A stretch of 64,000 nucleotides of DNA, taken from positions 12,105,911 through 12,169,910 of the forward strand of contig NC_086376.1 in assembly GCF_036588685.1 (NCBI RefSeq). Direction: 5' to 3'. The notes beneath the pieces are model-generated. The model made no database searches, was not told the DNA's origin, and worked only from the letters and a program-made list of their open reading frames with translations. The DNA comes from Mytilus trossulus. Its lineage: Eukaryota; Mollusca; Bivalvia; Mytilida; Mytilidae. Shown in pieces: positions 33,961-46,912 of the stretch; position 1 is the stretch's first letter; each line of letters starts with the position of its first letter. A program made the translations under genes and the position numbers.

Positions 33961-35430
33961 TTCATATTATGTAAACAAGAATGATGAGTAATACATTCCC
34001 TTTAACGTCGTTAATGGTACTTCTTTACGATGATAAAGTAATATTAAAAGTGCTATATTTATCAAGAAAATTTGCTTAAAATAGATGGCTTCCTTTGTGA
34101 TTATTATCGTTAACTTTGCATTTTTTGTTTGTTTTCTGTATTGTTTATTTTTTTAGATTGGCTTTCGAACTTTCTCTATATTGTTGATTGAATCATGCAT
34201 CAAACATATATGACGGAAATGTTTTTTAGGGTTTAGTTTCGTTTGTTTAAATGAATTTATTTAAAAGACGAATCCACAGTACTTATGGGGAACAACTTTT
34301 GATTATTGAAATACTTCAATGTGATGCGGAAATCTTTTTACAAAACTTGCACTTGCGTTTTACATACTGCTGAAGAATGCTGCCATGTTGTAAAGCATAA
34401 GATTTTCCGAAAATTTTAAATATAAAGTATCATAAAATAATAAGTGCTTCGTCCTATTTATCAGGAAACGCCTTTCTCATATTTTGGTACTATGCAATAT
34501 ACATAAGCTTCAGAAGTTTCTTCACAGATAGACACAAACCTATTGAACTTCTACTTAGGAAAAATACAACATTAGGCATAATTGTTTTAGAGTACTTTTA
34601 TTTTGGTATGACATGTAAAAATAATCACACTTTATCAAATTGATGGACTACTATTTGTGACTTTATTTGTTCAAATGTATTACGTCTTTTTATTACGCAC
34701 TGTATGCAGAACATATACATGTCGCCGTAAAAATGCAGTTAGTTGATAATCAGTCAAACACTATTTGACTAACCCTTTTTTTATGCAAAATATATAAATG
34801 AATATAAAAGGAAAAGGAAAACCCCAATGAATAACCTGTTTTTTTCAGTCAAAAATACTGAAAACGTTGGTGACAAAAACTGTCTCCTTTCTCATTTGAC
34901 CCAATCTCCGTCAACACTCTGTTGACAATTAGTATTTTCCAGTGCAAATAGTTCAAAGGAAAATGTCGTGGCAAATAGTTCAAGGAAAACCGTCCGGCCA
35001 AATAGTAATGGTGGGGAAATTGATAAAAGTAGAGTTATTGTGTAAATTTTCCATCAAATGAAAACAAAATCCGAAGAGAACCAAAAGTTAAATCAGAATT
35101 GTGTAAAATAAGATCATAACGTTGCTGATAAACAGCAACCTTTATTTATTTTCAATCTGTCTGTCATTTTTTTTTGCAGAAGCACGATTTACATCACGGA
35201 GATTCATGAAAAATTACTGCAAAATCTAATATTATTCTGCAAAGGTTCCATTCAGTTATCGACAAAAAATGCAAAAAAATCGAGGAAACCGTACATTTAT
35301 TTTCTAATTAAAACATCGTAGAAAAGTTATCTGATCTTTCAATTCATTATCCTATCAAAACCAATTCTGATATATATTTTTTTCTTATAATTGTTATAGA
35401 CGTAAGGGTATCAGAATATTGAAAATAATG
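33960..35430. other. Intergenic AT-rich sequence
   Basis: No ORF, repeat family or splice-bounded exon that I can support. It forms the left flank of the retroelement copy at 35.4 kb. Confidence 0.4.
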
Positions 35431-35439
35431 TTGAAAATT

Positions 35440-37614
35440 GAATTAAAAAAATGTTTAATGCCTAAGTCACTAACCGTTAGGTATTCATCACATTCGCACG
35501 AAACTTTATTCATTACCCCTTTCAAAACTTCATTCTCTGTTCAATTTATGTTTGGAATCCACTGTTACAAACCCTCATTCAAACCAATACAAACTACAAG
35601 CTATAATTTCGGATACTGCCAGTCACAGACTTTTCAAGCCAGTTCGCATTGGAAAAGATGAAAAAGAGAAAAGATCTTTTCTAAATCTTTCTTTTGCCAA
35701 CAAAGGTCTCGATGGCGTCAACCTAGGCAATATCCTTCATCATAACTTAGTTCAATCGAAAATACCTCCTTATTTCGAAGACCAGTCTGTACCAATAATT
35801 TCTTATACCTATACCAAACCTATTGCAACTAAAATCTTCAAATACAAACGCGTTTTGCAGGATCTCGATATTGACGACTTCAAGTCTAAACCTCCTGAAT
35901 GCACTTGTGCTAGTTCCCAATTCACATATAATCCTGCTGGCCACGTTATTACCGGAGACCTTAACATTGTTAATAACACTTCTCTACATAAAGCGTGTTA
36001 TCGAAAGGTCCGAAATATCGTGAGCCTAAATCCATCAATTGGAAATACAACTTTAAAATTCTGATGGATTCAGTCGAGGATTATGCCAGGCAATGGGCTA
36101 AGCGCGAGAAGGAAGACGTAGACACTCTATCCGAATGGATTAAGGCAGTGAGGTCGTTAATACAAATCAGAATTAAGAAACTGAATGGGTCTATCAATGC
36201 CCATGCTACGTCAATCTTCAAAGATCCAAATGTTGCTAAACACCTATCTAACCTCCATGATAAATATGTTGTTGTCCCCGCAGACAAAGCCCCAAATAAT
36301 ATCGTTTTTGTCTGTAAAATTCATTACATTAATTGCTTGATAAACGAATTAGGTATAGACAATTCACTTGGAAACCCAACATATACCCTCACGACACTTA
36401 CCAAAGAGGAAATCCTGGATAATCATAGGTCTGTTCTTTGTTCCTTTGGTATTTCAACCAAAGATGAAGAACTGGATCTCCCATCACTGTATTGGATACC
36501 TAAACTACATAAGTGTCCTTACAAACAACGGTACATTGCTGGGTCTTCCAAGTGCTCCACGAAACCCCTTTCTAAATTATTAACATCCATTTTATCAGCA
36601 ATCAAAGACGGTCTTCAAAGTTATTGTGAAACTGCCTATTCTAGAGGTGGCATGAATCAGATGTGGATACTTAAAAATTCCAAAGATCTTTTAGAGTACA
36701 TACAATCTAACTCTCTTTCATCTTGTAACAGTATTAAAACATTTGACTTTTCTACTCTTTACACAAGTATTCCACATTCCAAACTAAAAGACAAATTAAA
36801 AGAGTTGGTATTACTTTGCTTCATAAAAAAGAATGGCCAACGTAGATACAAGTATCTTGTCTAAAGGAGGGATAAATCCTACTTTGTAAAGAATCATTCT
36901 GATTCAAATAAAAAATTCTCTGAAACCGATATTATCAAGACGCTTGATTTCTTGATTGACAACATATTTGTTACGTTCGGAGGACGTGTTTTTCAACAGA
37001 CTGTCGGCATCCCAATGGGAACAAACTGTGCCCCTTTACTTGCTGACTTGTTTCTTTATTATTATGAGGCTGACTCCATGCAGGAACTTCTTAGGAAGAA
37101 AGATAAGAAGTTAGCAATATCCTTTAACTCTACTTTCCGCTATATAGATGACGTTCTTTCACTAAACAATTCAAAATTTGGTGACTATGTGGATCGCATC
37201 TATCCCATCGAATTGGAGATAAAGGATACTACAGATACAGTTAAGTCGGCTTCATATCTTGACTTACATCTAGAAATTGATAATGAGGGTCGGTTGAAGG
37301 CAAAACTTTACGACAAAAGAGATGATTTCAGCTTTCCAATTATGAACTTTCCATTTCTAAGTAGCAACATTCCAGCAGCACCTGCATACGGGGTATATAT
37401 CTCCCAATTGATACGATATTCCCGTGCATGCATTTCCAATCATGATTTTCTTGATAGAGGGTTACTGCTCACAAGGAAGCTATTAAACCAAGAGTTCCAA
37501 ATGCTGAAGTTGAAATCATCCCTTCGTAAATTTTACGGACGCCATCACGAGTTGGTTGACCGTTATGGAAAAACCGTTTCACAAATGATATCGGATATGT
37601 TCCTTACGTCGTAA
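35440..37614 (+). pseudogene. Naiad-type Penelope-like retroelement, best-preserved copy, 5' truncated
   Basis: Encodes linker plus reverse transcriptase that would copy the element RNA at a nicked target. The linker (from ~35552, second frame) has 'ECTCASS', a CxC motif at 35900-35908. The RT shows 'VPADKAPNNIVFVCK', 'YWIPKLHK', 'KTFDFSTLYTSIP' (first Asp block), 'GIPMGTNCAPLLADLF' and the catalytic 'FRYIDDVLSLN' (37141-37152), and ends at TAA 37612-37614. There is no GIY-YIG domain after the RT, and none upstream, where homology stops near 35440. Related copies here carry it N-terminally, so this copy is truncated. Two lesions break it: a one-base frameshift near 35987-35995 and an in-frame TAA at 36862-36864. 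Neither is UGA, so selenocysteine does not explain them. The coding sequence is otherwise long and clean, so the insertion is fairly recent. Confidence 0.92.
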
Positions 37615-37689
37615 CTACAATCCCCTTCTCTTTCATGAATTTGACCTACCGAATTAGACTTTTTACCGGATTTGTAATCACATAAGCAA

Positions 37690-37920
37690 CACGACGGGTG
37701 CCGCATGTGGAGCAGGATCTGCTTACCCTTCCGGAGCACCTGAGATCACCCCTAGTTTTTGGTGGGATTCGTGTTGTTTATTCTTTAGTTTTCTATGTTG
37801 TGTCATGTGTACTATTGTTTTTCTGTTTGTCTTTGTCATTTTTAGCCATGGCGTTGTCAGTTTGTTTTAGATTTACGAGTTTGACTGTCCCTTTGGTATC
37901 TTTGGTCCCTCTTTTATAAA
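37690..37920 (+). repeat. 3' tail of the retroelement (T family reference copy)
   Basis: It follows the RT stop by about 75 bp: 'gcttacccttccggagcacc', 'tgagatcacccctagttttt', 'gtgtactattgttt' and 'agccatggcgttgtcagttt'. The same unit recurs at 1530-1720 (+), 11570-11715 (+), 40985-41240 (-), 44145-44235 (-) and 49800-50060 (-, where it again follows an RT copy). A 73-codon ORF over it is not a gene. Confidence 0.7.
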
Positions 37921-38094
37921 TGAAACGATACATAAAAGTGCCATAGTATCAAATCTTTTGACTTATCTACTTTTTACACATGTATTCGCGATCTAAGTTA
38001 TCAATAAAACGAAGATAAAGAATTGTTACTGCTTTTTTTTAAATTTAAACTAAATGACTAATCTTTTCTTAGGCAGTGATACATGGTAATTTAA

Positions 38095-38560
38095 AAAAAT
38101 CTATAATTCACTCTGATTCAAACAAAATATTCACACATTATCAAGATGCTTGAGCTTTCGATTGACAACATATTTGTTACTGTTGTAGGAGGTGTTGTCC
38201 ATTAAACAATCGACATTCCAATGAACACCAACTGTGATCCACGTCTTGTCATATTAGTTTGACTTTTAATATATAAGCGTCTTTTGAAGAACAAAAAAAG
38301 CTATCATTAACCCCCAACTTGACATTCTGCTATAAAGATGGTGTCTTGTTACTAATTAATTCATAGTTTGGTTAACCTGTTCAATACATTTGTCACATCG
38401 AACTAAAATGAAGAATATGAAAATGTAAAATAGCAATAACAAAACAGGACTTTAAGGGAAATTTAAAACGGAAAGTTCTTTGACAAATGGCAAAATCAAA
38501 AGCTCAGTCATATCTGTCATTTTTCTGACTTGATACAGACATTTCCTTGTGATTCATTCT
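38095..38560 (+). pseudogene. RT scrap of the same retroelement, then family A
   Basis: 38095-38440 is related to the palm region of the 35.4-kb copy ('cactctgattcaaaca', 'attgacaacatatttgttac') but full of indels and stops. 38450-38560 is a family A copy. 38560-39300 has no supported gene. Confidence 0.6.
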
Positions 38561-39309
38561 TACTAGGGTCTTTGAATCGGATAAACATTAATTGATTCTA
38601 AAACCAGTAGTTATGTTATGTTCATATATATTTTATGATGGTATGATACTAAACCTTTAACGATAAGGATTCTGCTTGATTTTCATATTACGCCGACATT
38701 AACTCTCCATAAGATTTATTGACATCGGGAGCTGGCATGTCAGTAACAGCTAGTACTACTTTGTATATTTCTGTATCATTGTCAATTTGCTTAGTTTCTA
38801 CTATGAATTACCTTATCTGATATCAGACTTCATTTGAAAGAAGTTTGACTGTTCGCATTGCTGTGCGTTTGTTTATTCTACATTGGCTAGAGGTATAGAG
38901 GGTTAGATCTCATAAAACATGTTTACCATCGCCACGATTGTTTTGTAGGAGCCTCTGGTCTTGGTTAAATTTCTCCTTTCTTTTCATATATTTTAATGTA
39001 TTTCCAGCACATACTTTCATCTTTAGAAGAAAAACCAGCGTTACCGATTTTGATCTCTCTCTTTTATACATGAATGTTATTCATAGCATTAAATATCAAG
39101 GTCGAGAGAGGGAATTAAAATTCAACCAACATGACAAAACATATCTATAATGAGACATACCTATGTAATAAAAGTTAAATTTGATTGTTCAGGAAAAAAA
39201 AGATATGTAGTGCAAATATTTAATATGGTTATATATATTTTACAACATTTACAATGATAGATATGTACAGTACAAATTTAAGACAGAACAGTTTATGTTA
39301 ATTCGCTTT

Positions 39310-41493
39310 TTATCGCCCATACCATCTCGCAAAATTGCGATTTCCTCCTCCACTACTTCCACCAAACGAACGACTATATCCACCCATTCTACTATACATT
39401 CCACCGCCACCTCCTCCTGGATAGGAAAATGAATAATTCATGAATAATAAATTACTAAATAACACAATGAAAAAATATGAAGTTTAACATTTTTAATATA
39501 CAAAATATCGCTCTTAATTTGTATAGTGATTCGTCTTTGAACGTAAGAATTAATATTCTTTACGACTAACATATATATTTAAATGAAATATATACTAGTA
39601 TGAAACAATGTTATTTCTATTGAAAAAATATCGAACTTTAGAAAAAAATGAAACATTTTGAACGTTATATTCTATGACCTATTATACAGTACATGTCTTG
39701 TCCAGTGTGCGATGAATTCATTATAGGGTTCCGACCCACTTCTGCCCAACACTATGGATGCATAGAAGATTCTCAGCTTCACCTTTTATGGATTTTACTG
39801 AACCCCGGAAGAATACCCAAAGAAAGAAATGTACTCAAACCCTATAGTTTTGGTTATAGATCTAACTTAAAAACAATCAAACATAATGATAAAGGACACT
39901 ATGAATCGACCAACTGGCTCTTGACTTGGCGTATATATTATACTTGTTAACCCTGGTAGCATTAGTTCACAATCTATTTTAGAATGGCGCTATAAAAACG
40001 TTTGTGCTTAGTCACGGAATGTTTTGTTCTTTTCATGCTTGATCATGTCTTTAGATATTCATATGTATGGCGTTTTATGACTATTTATGATTTTTCAAGA
40101 AACAAAATGGAAAAACAAAATGTTGGGTATATATATTTAAATTTACGTCAATTATGTGATAATCAAACAACACTTATAAACAAAAGACATACATACTGAG
40201 TCTTAAACAATAAACCAAATAAAGCAAAACTACCGAACTCAAAGGTAAACACAAAAAGAGGGGTCATAAAAGAGACAAAGTCTAAAACAACTGTCATATT
40301 ACTGACATGGAGTAGACATTTGAAAATGTGGTTTTATAGACAATAACAACCAAAACCAAGGAGTAAACAAAGACTAAAAAATTAAAGGACATTTACATCA
40401 GCTACATTGATGCTTCAAACCTCACTTTTATTGCAGTTTATGTACTGACAGAATAGGGTGAGCAACCCAAACAGACATAACAAGTTTATATACAATGTAA
40501 CAATAATGGAATCCAACAGCAAAAAGTATGTCAACATACAAAGACATATGTATGCGCCTGTCCCAAGCCAGGAGCCTGTTATTCGGTGGGTGTCGGTTGT
40601 GTATGTGTTACATATTTGTTTTCGTTCATTTTTGTAAATAAATGAGGCCGTTAGTTTTCTCGTATGAACTGTTTTACATTGTCATTTCGGGGCCTTTTAT
40701 AGCTAATTATGCGGTATGGGCTTTGCTCATTGATGAAGGCCGTACGATGACCTATAGTTGTTAATTTCTATGTCATTTTGGTCTCTTATGGAGTGTTGTT
40801 TCATTGGCAATCAAACCACATCTTCTTTTTTATACATATACCATGAATGACTAAAATATTCAAACAAATATAAAAACATCTTGACAGAGACGCTACCTAA
40901 AATTTTCAATAGTTGACAGTAAATTTAACAATAAAGATACGAATCAAAAATATGACTTGACAATTCGCGAAGCCCACTGTCGTTATTTATTTTACATAAG
41001 TACAACAGAGGGATGAAAGATACCAGAGGGATAGTCAAACTCATAAATCGAAAATAAATTGACAACGCCATGGCTAAAAATGAAAAAGACAAACAGACAA
41101 ACAACAGCACAAATGACACAACATAGAAAACTAAAGATGAAGTAACACGATCCAAACCAAAAAATAGGGGTGATCTCAGGTACTCTGGAAGGGTAAGCAG
41201 ATCCTGCTACAGAGGTGGCACCCGTCGTATTGCTCATATTATAGCAAATACAATCTTCTTTATCTTTTCATTCTTTGGTCGGGTTGTTGTCTTTGTGACA
41301 TATTCTCAATTTTATTTAAATGCATACTTGATCTCTCACGAACGCATCTATTGGTTTTTTTAAGCAGACAGCTATTATACAATTATAAAATTTAAAAAAA
41401 TATATACTTACTACCCCAATATTGCCCCAACGTTGTAGACACAAACAATGATACAACAAAGATAACCACTACTAACATTATCTGTACTTTCAT
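39310..41493 (-). CDS. Small secreted Gly/Arg-rich peptide 2 (62 aa), two coding exons
   Basis: Not recognised. Coding exons are 41493-41412 and 39416-39310. Exon 1 gives a clear signal peptide (MKVQIMLVVVIFVVSLFV, cut likely after STTLG) and 'QYWG', and ends at a perfect GTAAGT (41411-41406). The intron is phase 1: A plus GA gives Arg. Exon 2, after 'cctatccag', encodes a Gly-rich tail (GGGGGMYSRMGGYSRSFGG, then SSGGGNRNF) ending ARWYGR. The predicted mature part of ~39 residues has six Arg and no acidic residue. N-terminal Gln could cyclise, and the final Gly-Arg could serve amidation. A 'tttaatag' acceptor sits five bases before the ATG, implying a 5' UTR intron. ATTAAA lies ~90 bp downstream. 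The 2-kb intron holds a reversed family B copy and a reversed T copy. It is most like the gene at 46913-47502. A host-defence or signalling peptide is inferred. Confidence 0.65.
40560..41240 (-). repeat. Family B and T copies inside the peptide 2 intron
   Basis: 40560-40830 is family B reversed ('tcccaagccaggagcctg', 'gccttttatagctaattatg', 'caatcaaaccacatcttctt'). 40985-41240 is T reversed ('gacaacgccatggctaaaaa', 'ggaagggtaagcagatcctg'). ORFs over these are not genes. 39440-40560 has no other recognisable content. Confidence 0.65.
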
Positions 41494-42064
41494 TCTTCTA
41501 TTAAACAATAAAGAAATCAATAATGCATTAATATTTTTCTTCATACGTTCAAACCAAAAGTTAAGGTAAAAAAAACTATATAAAAAAATCAGTTCTCCTA
41601 ACCTTGTTGTTTTTTTTATCCCCTTAATCTGTTTAGTATTCTCAGAGACGTATAGTAAATACATGTCTCTGGTATTCTCCTAATAAAAAAAGATTAAACT
41701 CAATTAAAATACGGGTTTAAGAAGACATCAAATGTATTGTGACAAATTCAAGGATTGATGTTTTAATCAATATTTCAAAATCACAAAAAGACTAAGACGT
41801 TTAAATGACCTTTTATATCTTTGCTACTGTAGGAAACATTCGGATGTCTATTACAATTTTCTTAGTCAACTCATAATTTGGTATGATATATCCAATTTTA
41901 AGTTACACCACTTTACATTTTGTAAATGGAAGGAAATGCAATCAATGGCCATGAATACTTGGTGTTATGCAGACAACAGTCATTCGACGTCAGAAATCAT
42001 TCGAATCCCGATACAATATACAATGAATTTGTTTTTGATATACATAAAGAATGCTGGAATGTTA

Positions 42065-44235
42065 AATCACTGTTCTAAGTCAGGGATAGGACAGTTGTTA
42101 TTCGTTTGATTGATGTTTTTGAGCTTTTGAATTTGCCATTTGATTCGGACTTTCCTTCTTTCTCTTTAATTTTCCTCGGATTTTGATATTTTTGTCATTT
42201 CATTTTTACAGGGATAATGTCTTTGTTAAATTTGTTTTGTTAGTTGTCCGAGCGAAAATTAACATTACCGTTGGCGCCAAAGTTGCGTTTGCAGGTGGTT
42301 CTTTTTTGTTAGAATTGAGATACTTGTATTCAAGGCAGAATCAATCCATAGGCAATAAATGTATTTATGTCAGAGTTTATTCAATCCCTTTAGTCACAAA
42401 ATATTTTTTTTAAGAAAGTGATATACCTACTTCACCTCCGCATGAGTCTCGTGAGCTTTGTTATTAACATTAACAGTTCTTGAGAGCCACAAACATGTTC
42501 TCATACAATTTTCAGCCTAAAGTGATAAAATTCATTCACTTATTCGCACGAGTGGTTCTCTTAGCATCACGATAGTTGGCCTTTTTAACTTTTATTCGAG
42601 CGTCAATGATGAGTCTTTTGCGGACGAAACGCACGTCTTGTAAAAAACTAAATTTTGATTCTGGTATCTATCATAAGTTATTTACAACTAAAAATGATAC
42701 GCTTTATGTGCAGCAGACTAAAATAAAGATTTTTCTTCGTAAATGTTTTAAAAATAATTATATAATTATAATGTAAAAAGTAAAATAACAAAGGACCGAA
42801 CTCCGAGGAAAATTCAAAACGAAAAGTTCTTAATTAAGTAGTAAAATTGAAAGCTTAAACACATCAAATGGAAAGGGTGGCAACTATTATATTACTGACT
42901 TGGAACAGGCATTTTCTTATGTATCAACTTTAAATTATTTCTTACTGATATATCCGTATATAATGATTTCCTAAGAATTATTTATAATAATTTTGACGTA
43001 GGTTTATCGATGAAAGTATTACATTGGAACATTAGAATAAACATCTTTAAAAAAGTAATTACCTTGTGGTTTAAAATCCTTCTATAAAATGATATCAAGA
43101 TGCATCGTAACTCATTTTAACTACGTATTTTATTTTCCCATTAAATCATTTCTTTTTATTTACTAATACCTCATCATATATCATTGTTTTGATTTATTTG
43201 TAAAAAGTGTAAATATTTTATGCGGCATTGAAAAAAAAATTGTTTTGATTACAAGCTGAAAATAGCAAAATCACAAAGTTGGGGTGGGCGTCTTAAAGAT
43301 ACCAATTAGAAAGAAAGTTAATTTTATGACTGTTTTAGACAAAGTTTGCTAAAGACATAATTTTTGTCACAAGCCAAGTAGGCAGCACTTCGGTGTTGAC
43401 ATGAATATCAATTATATGGTCTTCTTTTTTTTTATTTTCTGTTACAAAACATGAAAGCTCTTCAACTTTGTACTTGTTTGGCTATATAACTAATTTGATC
43501 TGAGCGTCACTAATGAGTCTTATGAAGACAGACGAAACGCGCGTCTGGTGTGTCAAATTATAAGCCTGGTAGCTTAGGTAGTTATTGCGGCTGTATGGAA
43601 AGGTTTTGATTTTCAAAGAAAATCACGTTAATTTGTTTTGTTTTTAATAAGGTTTCTTAAATGAATTGTTTCATGTTTGGGCCTTTGATGACCGACATTG
43701 TATTGGTTTACACACTGTTAAAAGCAGTACGGTTGTTTATAATTGTTTACATCTACTTCATTTGAACTTTTATTTAGATTTTTTTTATCAGAAAATAATG
43801 CAACAGTGTAACATCATATCCATCCCGTTAAATTTTCCCTTGCATCTGAAGCCCACTTCTGTGTTGACTTGAGTTAGCATTGGTATGTTCATAATTATAA
43901 ATTGACTGTTAACAAAACTTTAAAATTTTGAAATACTAAGACTTTTTTATCTCAGGAATAGACTACCTTTAATAGCTGTATTGGTAAACTTTTAGGAGTT
44001 GTTCCTTAATGCTGTTCCTCTTCGTACTTTATTCAGCCTTTTTAACATTTTTCGATTCGAGCGTCACCGAAGAGTCTTTTGTAGACGAAACGCGCGTCCG
44101 GAGTAAACACAAAAAAATCAATCCTGGTATCTATAATGGGTTTATTTATATCTATGAGGGGCGAAATATACCAGAGGTAATAAATTAAAAGTAAACTGAC
44201 AACGCCATGGTTAGAAAAGAAAAAAAAAGACTGAC
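42065..44235. repeat. Cluster of dispersed repeats A, C, A, C, C and T
   Basis: 42065-42190 is A (-), 42570-42690 is C (+, 'aatgatgagtcttttgcgga'), 42775-42915 is A (+), 43370-43590 is C (+), 43850-44135 is C (+, 'gtagacgaaacgcgcgtccg') and 44145-44235 is T (-). The remainder is AT-rich. No gene is supported. Confidence 0.6.
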
Positions 44236-44549
44236 ATACAAATGAAGGTAAAAAAAAGAAACTATTTATATATATATAAAGACAGACCAACACGAAGATC
44301 AAATATAATATTAGCTCGGACGTTGCCCATTATATAAAAGTATAAAAAAGACATCATCATGGAAACGGTGTCGTCTGGTATGGTATGTCTCCACATCACC
44401 AAACATGACAAATATCCATATAAGGACGCATTCAGATCGTCATGATAATAACAACATCAATAATCTATGTACGCAGCTGTGTGCAGATATTCTAAAACAC
44501 ATTTCGAATTTTGATGACTCTTAACAACACATTTAGAAATGTGAAACAA

Positions 44550-45960
44550 TGGCTACAAAAGTTAATTATTTACTAGCAGTTCAGCTAAAAAGTCTTATTT
44601 TACCAGAAGTTATGATGATCTGAATTGTAAATCAAAAAATGTCGTTTCCGGAATAGAGTGTGACCTTTGTGGATTGGTATACGTCGGTGAAACTAAAGGA
44701 AGGGGCTGAATAAATATATATGTGTGGCAATGGATCACACATCAACCTCAGTGCAGACGATATTGTTTACCATCATTTTAACCATCCTAATCATTCAATA
44801 AATTTTTGCATCTTAAACATATTTCACATCTGCTTAGATTAAAAGAATACAACCGGATTCGACAATTGGGAACTGCGACACCATATAGTTGCAATGAAAA
44901 CATTCATGGCATAGGTTTTCTATCTAACTTGTCTGTCATGTAGCTCGGTAAATAAGATGATTTTATCAAAGTTACTCCTCGACGTAAACAAAGTCATTGT
45001 CATCGTCATTATAAAACACATACACCTTATGATGTTTCTTTTCATGACTTGCTGCACGAAGCTTTATACATTGTCCCTTTCAAAACAACTTATGTTTGTA
45101 ATCCACTGTTACTAATCCTCAAATAATTAAACTTACAGCTGACATTTTGGATATTGCCACCAAACTTCTTGACCCAATCAACTTGGGCGATAACCTGAAT
45201 AATAAATCAGTTGCCTCGAATTTCCCTCCCTATTTTTTGCAAGCCACTTGTCCTACCTCCATGACAAATAAATTAAATCGTGTTTTGTGTATATCACATT
45301 ACATAAACTGCTTTATAAATAAATTAGCCATTGTCAATTCACTCGAAAACTGAACATTTACTCCCACGACACTTTTTGATCAAACAGTTGATATTTCGAT
45401 GTGTTTGGTTTTTTTTGCTCCACTTCTTGTCCATTCATTCTTATATACTTTATGACAAGAATGCAAGGAGTACTTTACAGAAAACGATAAACTAAGACCC
45501 ATTGCAGCTTACGCTATATTAATATACAATGTCCTTTAATAAACAATGTACAGTTTGTTAAAAGTTTTTTATCATAATTATCTTAGATTTACACGAAATT
45601 GAGAAGAGCATATACACTTCTTTTAGGTTGGCTTTATAAATCGACCTTCACCAAAAAATTGCGAATAGCACCGATTGAAAAAAAAACATTTTACGTCTAA
45701 CAATATGACTTCAACTTTCCAATGATAAACTTTCCGTTCATATTTGTCAATATCTCTGCAGCCTTGCATACATATATTCTATCCATTTCAAAAAATACAA
45801 AATCCAAGGACCTCGGCATCCTTTCATGATTTTTCTGGAATAGGAGTGGTTCAAAACTGCTCGAACACAAAAATATGTTAGAAAAAGTCTAGTCTATATT
45901 TTCGAAAGATTTTTTTTTTGTCCGATTATTGAATTGATCAGTTACATCAAGTGTCTATCT
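44550..45960 (+). pseudogene. Degenerate Naiad-type retroelement with N-terminal GIY-YIG remnant
   Basis: At 44650-44703 one frame reads 'GIECDLCGLVYVGETKGR': a CxxC pair followed by the GIY-YIG endonuclease core. Next comes linker sequence (45000-45240; 'YDVSFHDLLHEALYIVPFKT'), then RT pieces ('CPTSMTN', 'YINCFINKLAIVNS' at 45290-45350, and 'DFNFPMINFPFI' near 45710-45750). Stops and frameshifts are frequent and much of the palm is missing. The order endonuclease, linker, RT is directly visible. Confidence 0.8.
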
Positions 45961-46912
45961 CACATGTAACTAGGGATCTGTCTGTACGAGGTCAAGTTTT
46001 TTTCCGTTTCTGATACACTGTTTGAGACGCGAATTTTACTTTGGAAGTTACCTTGAATAACACAGCGATTGCCATTAGTGGAATATGAAGTGATAATTAT
46101 TTAGAAGAATCTTAGTTAATATCTAGTTGTTGGTGATATTTGTGAAACTCATCTTTAGCATTATGTGTTTGTTCGTTAATTAATATTTGTCTTTGTCGTC
46201 TTTACATTTTGTCACACTTCAAATACGTATTATATATGGAAACTTGATACTGCATTTTTTATCTTTGGTTTTTATTTAAAAAAAAAAAAAAAGATATTAA
46301 GACTATAGTCTTCGACTTATTTAGCAATTTTAAAATATTTTTTTTTACTTTTACACTATAACACAGAAAAATACGGGTTTCTTTAGCTTGACATAAATCG
46401 AAAAAGCTACGAATTTTAGTTTTTACCGTTATCTGGTAATGAATTTCGATGTGTTTATCGTCTTTTTTTATGATTTTTATTTAGTACACGCAGGTTAATG
46501 ATAACAATATGCCACAAATTTATTACAAAAGGCACGAAAGCTGTATACAACTTTTCTTCAACGGTTTGCAAAACTTTAAATTATTTAAAATGCGAATGAT
46601 GTTCTTCATAATGAATAAACTACATGTATCTTAGCTGTATTTGACAAAACCTTTCGAAATTTTGTATATTCAGTGCTCTTCAGCTTTGTATATTTTTGTA
46701 TTTTACTTCTTTCACTCAATCGTAGACAAAAAGTGTAACGCAGAGACGTACAAAATCATAGCTATGATAAGTTTATTTTATTTATTAATTGTTTATCTAT
46801 TTATCACAATACAACTGAATAAAAAAAGTATCACGTTTTCAACAATAGATTATATGATGGATAGAAAAATAAAAATTACAAAAATATATATACAAATATC
46901 GATAATAATGCC

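Noticed and set aside
36862-36864. Possible recoded stop (selenocysteine) in the RT
   Set aside because: The codon is TAA, not TGA, and a frameshift also breaks the same copy; simple decay is sufficient.
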